The notes beneath the pieces were generated by a model. The model searched no databases. It was not told where the DNA came from and saw nothing but the letters and a program-made list of their open reading frames with translations. A stretch of DNA of 39,658 nucleotides from a virus, in the IMG/VR virus record IMGVR_UViG_3300040801_002884, positions 1 to 39,658 of that record. The stretch is one strand, 5' to 3'. Positions 1-6,916 of this stretch are shown piece by piece; the first letter of the stretch is position 1; every line of letters starts with the position of its first letter. The position numbers were made by a program, and so were the translations under genes.

Positions 1-8
1 AAGTGTGA

Positions 9-722
9 TTAAAATTTTATAAATCCTTTTTCCCATCCTTGATCCAATAAAACTTGTATCTCGGATGGGAAAATGAATTTGTTGATTTTTAATTTTTTGT
101 TGTGCATTTTCTTCTTTCCTTTTTTAGACAGAGAAAGAGATTTTTTGTGTTCTTCAGATTTTGGAACATTTAAATGTGCTTTGCTTATTTTATCACTCCA
201 AGTAATATTTCTACCTTTAAATGATTTTGTTCTTCTTATGATAAAATCTTTATCTTGTTTTTTACCTTTAAATCTTTTACTTATTGCTTCTTTTTGTTCT
301 TCAGAAATGATTCTACCTTTACTTGCATTCGATATTTTCTTTCTCGTTTCTTCTGACCAAATTCTGTTTTTACCGGCATCACTTATTTTCTTTCTTGCTT
401 CTTTAGTGTGTTTTATTACACAGCCACCGACTCCTCCTCTTCCCATATTATATGTATTTTTTTGTTTTACAAATTCTTCATTGACAATTTTCTTCTCCTT
501 CAAGTATGCGGATTCTCTGTTGTCAAAAACAAAAAGGGTTTCTCTTTTGAATGAATTTATACCGTATTTTTTAATTGATTGTCTTAGGAGTTTACCCGAA
601 CCTAGATATCCATCAAATAAAACAGGAAAATGAAACTTTTGCTTATGTACACCAATGTAAATTTTTTGGTTGACAAGATTTGTGGTTTGATATACAATAT
701 AAATAGAATTAGATTTTGACAT
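9..722 (-). CDS. GIY-YIG homing endonuclease, Seg-like, with NUMOD3-type repeats
   Basis: Predicted free-standing DNA endonuclease of about 237 residues. The N-terminus carries the GIY-YIG core: a YIVY strand near residue 7 and KIYIGV near residue 20, then KYGINSFKRE and an ExxYLKEKKIV helix that can supply the catalytic Arg and Glu, and a Gly-rich NMGRGGVGG segment. The C-terminal half is a run of short basic repeats of the type KxxISxAxKGR, SEEhKKxxSxxxKGK, typical of NUMOD3 DNA-binding modules in T4 Seg enzymes. I chose the ATG at 722 because GAGGAAG lies just upstream; a GTG at 734 is in frame but swallows this ribosome site. It is the only leftward gene in the early region, as expected for a selfish insert. 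Target unknown. Confidence 0.85.
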   Translation of the reverse strand: MSKSNSIYIVYQTTNLVNQKIYIGVHKQKFHFPVLFDGYLGSGKLLRQSIKKYGINSFKRETLFVFDNRESAYLKEKKIVNEEFVKQKNTYNMGRGGVGGCVIKHTKEARKKISDAGKNRIWSEETRKKISNASKGRIISEEQKEAISKRFKGKKQDKDFIIRRTKSFKGRNITWSDKISKAHLNVPKSEEHKKSLSLSKKGKKKMHNKKLKINKFIFPSEIQVLLDQGWEKGFIKF

Positions 723-767
723 GTTCTTCCTCACAAAGAAATGTTGAGATTTAGAGAAAGGAAGGTG

Positions 768-796
768 TTGACCGCATCTTCTTTTCTTGTTATACT
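768..796 (+). promoter_or_regulatory. sigma70-type promoter with extended -10
   Basis: TTGACC at 768-773, 17-base spacer, TATACT at 791-796, with TG one base upstream of the -10 hexamer (TGTTATACT). It points at the gene starting at 833 and shares the TG-T-TATA layout of the other promoters in the window. Confidence 0.65.
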
Positions 797-804
797 TATT
801 TATA
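797..804 (-). promoter_or_regulatory. T4 late promoter-like octamer TATAAATA (leftward)
   Basis: A perfect TATAAATA on the minus strand about 75 bases before the homing endonuclease start. T4 late promoters consist of this octamer recognised by gp55. It abuts the rightward -10 element. A single octamer is expected by chance several times in DNA this AT-rich, so only the position supports it. Confidence 0.35.
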
Positions 805-832
805 ATAAATAAAAAATGAAAGGGCTCAAAAT

Positions 833-1036
833 GTGACTAATAAAATGACAGATATCACTAAACAAGAAGCTGTAGATAAGATCATTACATTATCGGAAGA
901 GATTCAGAAGGAATTAGAATCTCTTCAGAATAAAAACAATATTATTCCGTGTCCATTTATTGCAGAAGGTTGTAACAAAGGATGCTCTTTTTATGCGGAC
1001 GGATCGGAATGCATTTTCAAAAATAAACCATCTTGA
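833..1036 (+). CDS. small cysteine-rich phage protein
   Basis: A 67-residue protein that I do not recognise. The N-terminal half is a charged helix (about residues 5-35); the C-terminal half holds five Cys in about 23 residues (CPFIAEGCNKGC, then C), which suggests metal binding. The GTG start at 833 follows AAAGGG by about nine bases; an ATG four codons later is the alternative. An ATG at 831 is directly followed by TGA and cannot be used. First gene behind the promoter at 768-796 and first of a run of closely spaced small rightward genes. Confidence 0.6.
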   Translation: MTNKMTDITKQEAVDKIITLSEEIQKELESLQNKNNIIPCPFIAEGCNKGCSFYADGSECIFKNKPS

Positions 1037-1048
1037 ACATCAAAACAT

Positions 1049-1243
1049 ATGAACATAGATTTAAATAAAAACACTGTAATTTCCAATGAGTGTTCTTCCT
1101 GTGAGGCAACATTTGACGTCATACATTCAATGGATACTTTTTCTTATCAACCAAAAAACTGCTATTTTTGTGGCGCCGAATTGTCAGAAGATGAAATAGA
1201 AGAAAATCAATTGGATTACGAATATGACGAATATGACGAGTGA
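1049..1243 (+). CDS. small zinc-ribbon-like protein with acidic tail
   Basis: A 64-residue protein with two Cys pairs, CSSC near residue 16 and CYFC near residue 38, spaced as in a treble-clef or rubredoxin-type zinc ribbon. The last 20 residues are almost entirely Glu, Asp and Tyr (ending EYDEYDE). Such acidic tails in small phage proteins often mediate contacts with basic host proteins, but that is inference. Its 3' end overlaps the next gene by 20 bases. Confidence 0.65.
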   Translation: MNIDLNKNTVISNECSSCEATFDVIHSMDTFSYQPKNCYFCGAELSEDEIEENQLDYEYDEYDE

Positions 1244-1490
1244 CCCAAAGAAAAATATAAAAAGGAAGGTTTGTGTTCATTTAAAATGCAAAACTTATTT
1301 AGAAGGTTTTATCTACGTCACCGGTGATCTTAGATTTTCTAATGCTGTTTTAAAGAAACTTAATGAGCATAAACAATTTCCAATGACTGAAGTTATTATT
1401 GATCATGAAATTAGAGTATCTTGGTTAGTAGTTACATCGGATTATGTGGCATTTGTATATCCGTGTGAAAATATTCAGTACAACAAATAA
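1224..1490 (+). CDS. hypothetical protein, distant paralogue of the 3045-3281 product
   Basis: An 88-residue mostly beta protein, not recognised. It aligns by eye with the product at 3045-3281: a shared IKRK start, a hydrophobic strand, a GxIxV turn, LRxS, then an acidic/hydrophobic C-terminal strand pair. This pattern (short strands around G and RxS) resembles small SH3-like or LSM-like folds, but I cannot assign one. The ATG at 1224 lies inside the preceding gene and has no clear ribosome site, so translation may be coupled; an in-frame ATG at 1233 is possible. Confidence 0.5.
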   Translation: MTNMTSDPKKNIKRKVCVHLKCKTYLEGFIYVTGDLRFSNAVLKKLNEHKQFPMTEVIIDHEIRVSWLVVTSDYVAFVYPCENIQYNK

Positions 1491-1503
1491 ACAAAGGAAA
1501 CTA

Positions 1504-1938
1504 ATGAAAACTTTTAAAAAACTAACGGAAGAATTAAATGAAGCCAAAGGCAAAAAGTATGAAATCAACAAAGATGGAAGAGTTGTAGCACTAAAGAATT
1601 TTGGAAATGTTAAAAAAGGTGATGTCGGAGGATTTGTAAAATCAGAAAAAAATCTTTCTCAAGAAGGTGATTGCTGGGTTTATGATGATGCTCGGGTTTA
1701 TGATAATGCTTATGTTGGCGATGATGCCAGAGTTTCTGGAAAGGCAGAGGTTTCACAACGTGCACGAGTTGTTGATAACGCTAGGATTTCTGGAAAGGCA
1801 GAGGTTTACGGTACCGCCATGGTTTTCGGAAATGCTCGGATTTCTGATAATGCATCGGTTTCAAAAGATTCTAAGGTCGGTGGAGATGACAGTCTTTCCG
1901 GAAATGCTTGGGTTGCTGGCAGGGCTTCGGGATTCTAA
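1504..1938 (+). CDS. left-handed beta-helix (hexapeptide-repeat) protein
   Basis: A 144-residue protein. After a helical N-terminus (about 1-20) and a beta segment with a GDVGGFV motif near residue 40, residues 55-140 are tandem imperfect hexapeptides such as ARVYDN, AYVGDD, ARVSGK, AEVSQR, ARISDN. This period is diagnostic of a left-handed beta-helix like that of LpxA-type acyltransferases. No obvious catalytic His is seen, and phages often carry such proteins with unknown roles. The ATG at 1504 follows AAAGGAAACT; an upstream in-frame ATG at 1444 sits inside the previous gene and lacks a ribosome site, so it was rejected. Confidence 0.7.
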   Translation: MKTFKKLTEELNEAKGKKYEINKDGRVVALKNFGNVKKGDVGGFVKSEKNLSQEGDCWVYDDARVYDNAYVGDDARVSGKAEVSQRARVVDNARISGKAEVYGTAMVFGNARISDNASVSKDSKVGGDDSLSGNAWVAGRASGF

Positions 1939-1999
1939 TATATTTAAACCTAAAATTTTCATTAGAACGTTAAATAAAGATAAAAAGTCATAAAAAGAG

Positions 2000-2028
2000 T
2001 TGACAAATGGCTCCTGTTTTAGTATAAT
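2000..2028 (+). promoter_or_regulatory. consensus sigma70 promoter, class A
   Basis: TTGACA at 2000-2005, 17-base spacer, TATAAT at 2023-2028: a perfect consensus promoter. Spacer and upstream bases are nearly the same as in the promoter at 4179-4207 (TTGACAAATG, CTCCTG, TTTAGTATAAT), which marks a repeated promoter cassette. Confidence 0.85.
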
Positions 2029-2083
2029 AGATTATACAATAAAGATTGACTCATTAATCATTTTACTAAATCGGAGCCATAAT

Positions 2084-2311
2084 ATGAAAGGTTATCTTGA
2101 AATCAATGCTTCAGAATCAAACGGAATTCTTTACTACTCTTTCGAGAACCGAGGAACTTCTTATACACTTTGCAAAATAAACAATGGATGGGAGTTGTGG
2201 TCTAAAAGACTTGCCGCTTCTTTTGATCCTACTATACGTTTCTTTTCATCAGTAAAAGAAATTGAATCAAAAATCAAATCACTCCGAGGAATTTCTTCCT
2301 TAATCAATTAA
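2084..2311 (+). CDS. small hypothetical protein
   Basis: A 75-residue protein, not recognised. It begins MKGYLEINASES and has alternating strands with Tyr and Trp (YYSFENRGTSYTL, NGWELWSKRL) and a Lys-rich helix at the end, so a small alpha/beta fold is likely. The ATG at 2084 is preceded by CGGAGCC at a usable distance and by the promoter at 2000-2028. A longer in-frame reading from 2000 would start inside the -35 box and was rejected. Confidence 0.6.
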   Translation: MKGYLEINASESNGILYYSFENRGTSYTLCKINNGWELWSKRLAASFDPTIRFFSSVKEIESKIKSLRGISSLIN

Positions 2312-2324
2312 AAGGATTTATATT

Positions 2325-2777
2325 ATGAAATATGTCATAGAATTGTTAGAAATTAAACAGGTTCCCAAAAATTTCATCGGATGTTCTGTTTGCGGTAAAT
2401 TTAAAGATCCTTCAGAATATCGAAAGCCCGATCATAAACATCAAAGCAGAACCAACTGTATTGATTGCTACAATATGGGTTGGGATGAAATGCAGAAATT
2501 GAAGAAAGAAATTGAAAAATTGAAGAAAAGTCATGAATACCGAGTACTTTCAATTCAATTCAGGGTTTTCATAAATTCATATTCAAAACAGGAACTCATT
2601 GACCGAATCAAATCAAATCATGAAGAAGTTATAAAGAAACTCGAGGATCTTCCTGATAATGCTCTAATTGATATTGATTCGGATAGTTGTTTATCTGAGG
2701 ATTACTATATTGAAGTTATAAGCGCGGCTCCCAAATTCAAGTGGGCACCTGATGTAACCATATTCAAATTACGGTAA
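2325..2777 (+). CDS. zinc-finger and coiled-coil protein, HNH-like N-terminal fold possible
   Basis: A 150-residue protein. CSVCGKFK near residue 20 and CIDCYN near residue 45, separated by a short His- and basic-rich segment (KPDHKHQSRTNC), form a CxxC/CxxC zinc knuckle like the zinc half of HNH nucleases, but the catalytic HNH residues are not evident. Residues 55-70 are a KLKKEIEKLKK coiled coil and the C-terminal part is acidic. The leader AAAGGATTTATATTATGA is identical to the one before the next gene, so both are probably translated at similar levels. Confidence 0.6.
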   Translation: MKYVIELLEIKQVPKNFIGCSVCGKFKDPSEYRKPDHKHQSRTNCIDCYNMGWDEMQKLKKEIEKLKKSHEYRVLSIQFRVFINSYSKQELIDRIKSNHEEVIKKLEDLPDNALIDIDSDSCLSEDYYIEVISAAPKFKWAPDVTIFKLR

Positions 2778-2789
2778 AGGATTTATATT

Positions 2790-3023
2790 ATGACTACTAA
2801 AGAACATGTAGAAGATATGAAAAAGGGACTTTGTGTTCGTGTTGATTATGGATACTTATATGTTAATGTGTCCAGGGATCGTTTGATCAAGAATGATCCT
2901 ATAATTGGATGGATAGATAGTTGTAAAAATGTACCAACGGATGACGTAATTCACAGAGATTCAATAGTCGGAAAAGGTATTAGAAAGATTGTAATAGAAT
3001 CATTTTTTGAACAAAATTATTAA
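2790..3023 (+). CDS. small hypothetical protein
   Basis: A 77-residue protein of unknown function. Strand-rich middle (CVRVDYGYLYVNVSRDRL) and an amphipathic C-terminus. It has the same 18-base leader as the preceding gene (2776-2793 versus 2311-2328), which puts an AAGG ribosome site at equal distance from both ATGs. It is part of the small-gene operon driven from 2000. Confidence 0.55.
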   Translation: MTTKEHVEDMKKGLCVRVDYGYLYVNVSRDRLIKNDPIIGWIDSCKNVPTDDVIHRDSIVGKGIRKIVIESFFEQNY

Positions 3024-3044
3024 TAGGATAAATAGGAGATTAAA

Positions 3045-3281
3045 ATGATCAACAAAGAAAAGATAAAAAGGAAATATGTAATCTACATCAGTTATGAACC
3101 TATGATTTATATAGTAGGACTAATTAATGTGAATAAAGGATTAAGACCTTCTGATGGGATAAAAGAAGAAATGAATACCGGATTTATTACTGTAGAAGTA
3201 ACTAAAGGAAGTGAATTCGGGGCTGGTGAAATACTTGTAATTCCAGCAAATCAGATAAAAAGTATTATAGTAGAAGAATAA
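3045..3281 (+). CDS. hypothetical protein, distant paralogue of the 1224-1490 product
   Basis: A 78-residue predicted all-beta protein (KRKYVIYISY, YIVGLINVNK, LRPSDGI, ILVIPANQIKSIIVEE). Shares the IKRK, GxI and LRxS positions with the product at 1224-1490. The ATG at 3045 follows AGGAG. Function not known. Confidence 0.55.
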   Translation: MINKEKIKRKYVIYISYEPMIYIVGLINVNKGLRPSDGIKEEMNTGFITVEVTKGSEFGAGEILVIPANQIKSIIVEE

Positions 3282-3283
3282 TT

Positions 3284-3392
3284 ATGGGCTGGTCAAAAGG
3301 ATTTGATAATAAATGGAATAGAGATATAGGGGCACGGAATTCCTGCTATATGTGATCATCAGGGGGGGGGTGGAAAGGAAATAGACAGATGA
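3284..3392 (+). pseudogene. frameshifted remnant of a small conserved phage protein
   Basis: From ATG 3284 the frame reads MGWSKGFDNKWNRDIG and then, after a GGGGCAC stretch at 3329-3335, runs into TGA at 3353. A one-base shift at that stretch restores GIPAICDHQ, then four Gly from a nine-G run, then GKEIDR and a stop at 3390. From memory, small phage proteins have the pattern FDxxWNRDIGYGxPAxCDHPxCxxxIDRGLxYVC, so the gene seems broken once and also truncated, with the Cys before GKEIDR replaced by Gly. It could instead be a base-calling error next to G runs. Start codon lacks a clear ribosome site. Confidence 0.5.
3362..3370 (+). repeat. nine-base G homopolymer
   Basis: A run of nine G in very AT-rich DNA, inside the pseudogene at 3284-3392. 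Poly-G tracts are prone to slippage in replication and are used as phase-variation switches in some bacteria and phages; they are also sites of sequencing error. Confidence 0.9.
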
Positions 3393-3423
3393 ACAACCAA
3401 CATCTTCATTTTAAGGAGTAATG

Positions 3424-4163
<740 letters not shown>

Positions 4164-4178
4164 AAAGTCAAAAAGGTG

Positions 4179-4207
4179 TTGACAAATGTCTCCTGATTTA
4201 GTATAAT
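4179..4207 (+). promoter_or_regulatory. consensus sigma70 promoter, class A
   Basis: TTGACA at 4179-4184, 17-base spacer, TATAAT at 4202-4207. Nearly identical to the promoter at 2000-2028, including the AAAAAGTCA segment upstream of the -35 box and CTCCTG and TTTAG in the spacer. Drives the 52-residue peptide and radical SAM genes. Confidence 0.85.
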
Positions 4208-4248
4208 CCCTGTATATCATGAAGATTAATATTAATTCGGAGTACATT

Positions 4249-4407
4249 ATGAAACAGTCTTTTGACGAATATCTTGCTGAACTTGAAGAGAAAGAAGAAC
4301 GAAAAGAATATGAATCCCGTTATGACGGTTCCTATCAGGCTTCTAAAGGTGATTATGAAGGAGCCATATATGCTCGTGATGAATTTAATTCAGGGAGGAT
4401 TTCATAA
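4249..4407 (+). CDS. 52-residue acidic peptide coupled to the radical SAM gene
   Basis: A very charged peptide. Residues 5-20 form a Glu/Lys-rich helix (DEYLAELEEKEERKEY) and the C-terminal half is rich in Tyr, Ser, Gly and Asp (SRYDGSYQASKGDYEG, then AIYARDEF). No Cys. The ATG at 4249 has GGAG six bases upstream; an in-frame ATG at 4219 is too close to the promoter. The stop codon shares one base with the ATG of the radical SAM gene, so the two are translationally coupled. Could be a partner or a modified substrate of that enzyme, or simply a small early protein. Confidence 0.65.
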   Translation: MKQSFDEYLAELEEKEERKEYESRYDGSYQASKGDYEGAIYARDEFNSGRIS

Positions 4408-5111
4408 TGTATCTTCAGATCACGACTAAATGCAATATGACTTGTGAACATTGTTGTTTTTCTTGTTCAATGAATGGTAAACACGGAGACTATGACACTA
4501 TTCTAGAGGCAATAAATTTTGCCGCTGAGGAAGACTCAGAATTTATCACTATAGGAGGAGGTGAACCGACTCTTCATCCGAGATTCTTTGATATTCTTGA
4601 AAGATGCTTAAAAAGATTTGATCACGTCTGGTTCGCAACTAATGGAAGTGTTACCGAATCAATGTACCGGATTCATAATATTATGCAGGATCAAGATTAT
4701 GAATCTTTTGAATGCACCTGTACTGAAGAAGATCTTGAATATTATGAGTGTGAATGTGATCATCAGGTGATTTATTCAAACAGTAAACTTGCTGTTGATA
4801 TATCTTCTGATCATTATCATGATCCCATAGATGAAAGGGTTGTCAATCTCTGGAAAAGAATGTCTAAAGATAATCATAACTACAATTTTAGAGATGTTGC
4901 ACACAGCGGCGGAGGAGTTTCCAATCAGGGAAGGGCTGCAAGAACTGGTGCCGGTCAGGGAAATCATTGTGTTTGTAGTGACATCATAATAAAGCCAGAC
5001 GGAAGACTAAAGATGTGTGGATGCCATTTCTCTCCAATTATCGGTGATATCTGGAGAGGCATTTCTAAAGAATATGATTATCATTATAACACTTGTTACA
5101 GAGAAATTTAA
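4407..5111 (+). CDS. radical SAM enzyme with Cys-rich insert and SPASM-like C-terminus
   Basis: A 234-residue radical SAM protein. CNMTCEHC (Cys9, Cys13, Cys16) binds the 4Fe-4S cluster; GGGEPTLHP (about residues 50-58) is the SAM-binding motif; FATNG (76-80) and DISSDHYHD (131-139) match later strands of the barrel. A Cys-rich insert with CTC and CEC lies near 103-117, and the C-terminus has Cys188, Cys190, Cys204 and Cys206 around IKPDGRLKMCGC, resembling a SPASM/twitch auxiliary cluster. At 234 residues it is short for a SPASM enzyme. Substrate unknown. The overlapping acidic peptide upstream is the only clue; nucleotide-, peptide- or tRNA-modification are all open. Confidence 0.8.
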   Translation: MYLQITTKCNMTCEHCCFSCSMNGKHGDYDTILEAINFAAEEDSEFITIGGGEPTLHPRFFDILERCLKRFDHVWFATNGSVTESMYRIHNIMQDQDYESFECTCTEEDLEYYECECDHQVIYSNSKLAVDISSDHYHDPIDERVVNLWKRMSKDNHNYNFRDVAHSGGGVSNQGRAARTGAGQGNHCVCSDIIIKPDGRLKMCGCHFSPIIGDIWRGISKEYDYHYNTCYREI

Positions 5112-5119
5112 TATTTCTC

Positions 5120-5148
5120 TTGACAACTCTTTTTAATAATGTTATAGT
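5120..5148 (+). promoter_or_regulatory. extended -10 promoter, class B
   Basis: TTGACA at 5120-5125, 17-base spacer, TATAGT at 5143-5148 with an upstream TG. It contains the AATAATGTTATAGTTC block shared with promoters at 8879, 12766 and 17970. Drives the CCA-adding enzyme and the tRNA behind it. Confidence 0.8.
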
Positions 5149-5186
5149 TCATTATAAATCAAACAAAAACTAAATCTGAGGTTAAT

Positions 5187-6533
5187 ATGAACGAATTGAA
5201 ACTCCCCAAAAATGTTCAACTTATCGGGTACGCTCTTATAGCCGCCGGATATCCCACATATCTTGTTGGTGGTGCAGTTAGAGATTTCATCATGGGAAAT
5301 GAACCCAATGATTTTGATCTTTGTACAAAGGCTAAGCCAGGCGAAATCATCGAAGTAATCACAAAATATTTTCCTCTTTCTAAAGTGAACTTTGTCGGTT
5401 CATCTTTCGGTATCATTATTTGTGATGGAATTGAAATCGCTACTTTTCGTGGTGATAGATATTTGAATGATGGTGATGATAAAAATGTAGACATCAGTTA
5501 TGTTGATACTATTGAAGAGGATCTTGCCAGACGAGACCTGACAATAAATGCCATTGCTATGGACTTTAACCGTGAATTAGTAGATCCTTTCGGTGGTCTG
5601 AATGACATCAATAATAAACTGATTCGGTTTGTCGGAGATCCTAATGAAAGAATCAATGAAGATTATAATCGTATTATAAGGGCTTGTAGATTTGCCGCTA
5701 GATTTGATTTTCTTTTTCATGATGATACCGTCGATGCTCTTATTGATAACAGAAAAAAGATATCAAAAATCAAACCCGAAAGAATCCAGAAAGAAATCTT
5801 AAAAGCAATGGAGTTGGATGAACCTTCACTTTTTTGGGATTTGCTCAGAACTTTGGGTTTCTTTGAAATCTACTTGAAAGAAATGAACAGATCATATGGT
5901 TTTGACGGCGGAAAGCATCACGCTGAAACTGTTTGGGAACATATGATGGCAGTTGGTGATGCTCTGTCTCCTAATGATCCTATTCTCAGACTTGCTGGAT
6001 ATCTTCATGACATTGGTAAGCCCAAGGCATATGACGGAGAGAGATTTGTCGGCCATGAGAAAGAAGGTCAGTTGATTCTTTTGAATGATCTGAAAGAACT
6101 GAAGTTCTCTAATAAAGATATTGAAAGAATTTCCGGTCTTACTCGTGCACATATGTATCTTTTGAAGTTTATTTCTTCAAAGTCAACCAGAAAACTGAGG
6201 AACAAAATCAATACACTTGGGATTGATTGGCGAGATCTTACTCGATTGAGAATTGCTGATGCTAAAGGGAACTTTAAATCTGCAAATGAAACTATTTCTG
6301 GTGTTAAAGAGATAGTTAAAACATTTACTCTTGTTGAAGAAGAGCCGGTTAATTTGAATTCTCTTGCGGTTTCTGGTGGTCAGTTGATCAAAGAACTTGA
6401 ACTTACTCCAGGACCGATTGTTGGTGAAATCCACAGGGAGTTGTTTGACTTCTTTATTGAAACCGGTGTGGCTGATGAAGATTGCCTTCTTCTGGAGAGT
6501 GTGAGAATTCTCAAAAATAGATCTAATCTATAA
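5187..6533 (+). CDS. cca: CCA-adding tRNA nucleotidyltransferase with HD domain
   Basis: A 448-residue class II nucleotidyltransferase that builds or repairs the 3' CCA of tRNA using CTP and ATP. Visible motifs: GGAVRD (28-33), the catalytic DFD pair (Asp42, Asp44), RRD at 115-117 for base selection, DPFGG near 133 and the NEDxxRIIRACRFAARF segment near 157-173. An HD phosphohydrolase domain follows (HDIGK, His274-Asp275), as in E. coli-type enzymes with 2',3'-phosphatase activity. Length fits the full-size family. The ATG at 5187 has TGAGG upstream. The gene's stop codon overlaps a tRNA gene without encoded CCA, so phage enzyme and phage tRNA are co-transcribed. Confidence 0.93.
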   Translation: MNELKLPKNVQLIGYALIAAGYPTYLVGGAVRDFIMGNEPNDFDLCTKAKPGEIIEVITKYFPLSKVNFVGSSFGIIICDGIEIATFRGDRYLNDGDDKNVDISYVDTIEEDLARRDLTINAIAMDFNRELVDPFGGLNDINNKLIRFVGDPNERINEDYNRIIRACRFAARFDFLFHDDTVDALIDNRKKISKIKPERIQKEILKAMELDEPSLFWDLLRTLGFFEIYLKEMNRSYGFDGGKHHAETVWEHMMAVGDALSPNDPILRLAGYLHDIGKPKAYDGERFVGHEKEGQLILLNDLKELKFSNKDIERISGLTRAHMYLLKFISSKSTRKLRNKINTLGIDWRDLTRLRIADAKGNFKSANETISGVKEIVKTFTLVEEEPVNLNSLAVSGGQLIKELELTPGPIVGEIHRELFDFFIETGVADEDCLLLESVRILKNRSNL

Positions 6534-6631
6534 AACAGTGGCGGAACTGGTAGACGCACATAGCCCTTGACGCTATGATTCGCGCTGAGTGATCATAAGC
6601 AAGAATGCAGGTTCGAATCCTGTCTGTTTTA
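6532..6631 (+). tRNA. class II tRNA, Leu-like body, anticodon ambiguous
   Basis: A 100-base tRNA that starts inside the TAA stop of cca. Acceptor AAAACAG (6532-6538) pairs with CTGTTTT (6624-6630), discriminator A6631, no encoded CCA. T arm GCAGG-TTCGAAT-CCTGT (6607-6623) is canonical. The D arm (GCG...TGGTAGACGC) is very like bacterial tRNA-Leu. The anticodon arm is CATAGC/GCTATG with loop CCTTGAC (6565-6571): six pairs and C33, or five pairs and a nine-base loop. In the seven-base loop the anticodon would be UUG; other registers give UGA; no Leu anticodon fits. The 29-base variable arm (6578-6606), closed by ATTC/GAAT, is longer than usual. It may be functional but unusual, or decayed. Confidence 0.75.
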
Positions 6632-6665
6632 TTTTCTTATATTGTATCTTTTGTTCATTTTTATG

Positions 6666-6693
6666 TTGACATAACCTCATAATATGTTATAAT
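6666..6693 (+). promoter_or_regulatory. extended -10 promoter
   Basis: TTGACA at 6666-6671, 16-base spacer, TATAAT at 6688-6693, with TG one base before the hexamer. The spacer has CCTCATAAT as in the class B promoter at 17970. Drives genes from 6742. Confidence 0.8.
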
Positions 6694-6720
6694 GAACCAT
6701 AAGATTGAGATTGAGAACAA

Positions 6721-6745
6721 AACAAATAAGGAGACTTTATTATGA
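6721..6745 (+). repeat. duplicated translation leader, copy 1 (copy 2 at 6896-6920)
   Basis: The 25-base leader AACAAATAAGGAGACTTTATTATGA style segment occurs twice, 175 bases apart, before the genes at 6742 and 6917, with 23 of 25 bases the same. Each copy has AAGGAG eight bases before the ATG. Suggests tandem duplication of a translation-initiation cassette. Confidence 0.8.
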
Positions 6746-6894
6746 TGTATGCATTGTTTATATTAGATTTACTTTCTGTTTCTATAGACGACGGTGATTA
6801 TCCTTCACATGAATCTTCTCTGTTTTGGTTAGATATCGCTTACTCCATATCTGCTGATCAGCGGGATATAGTTTCTGAGTTGGCTCACGGTTGA
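6742..6894 (+). CDS. 50-residue hypothetical protein
   Basis: A short protein: hydrophobic N-terminus (MMYALFILDLLSVSI), an acidic middle with DDGDY, then a helix ending SAHG-like (SADQRDIVSELAHG). Excellent ribosome site (AAGGAG, eight bases upstream) and own promoter make it a likely real gene despite its length. No family recognised. Confidence 0.6.
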   Translation: MMYALFILDLLSVSIDDGDYPSHESSLFWLDIAYSISADQRDIVSELAHG

Positions 6895-6916
6895 TAACAA
6901 ATAAGGAGTTTTTATT

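Noticed and set aside
73-633. Long rightward reading frame antisense to the homing endonuclease
   Set aside because: Codon content mirrors the Lys-rich GIY-YIG protein; hydrophobic low-complexity translation and no ribosome site.
2325-2777. HNH nuclease call for the zinc-finger/coiled-coil protein
   Set aside because: The Cys pairs fit, but no His-Asn-His core could be found.
5216-6434. Three leftward frames opposite cca
   Set aside because: They are shadows of a well-supported enzyme gene, with no ribosome sites.
6565-6571. Reading the odd tRNA as a Ser(UGA) or a four-base-anticodon tRNA
   Set aside because: The loop register cannot be settled from sequence alone; the body is Leu-like and position 37 would be C, so no amino acid was assigned.
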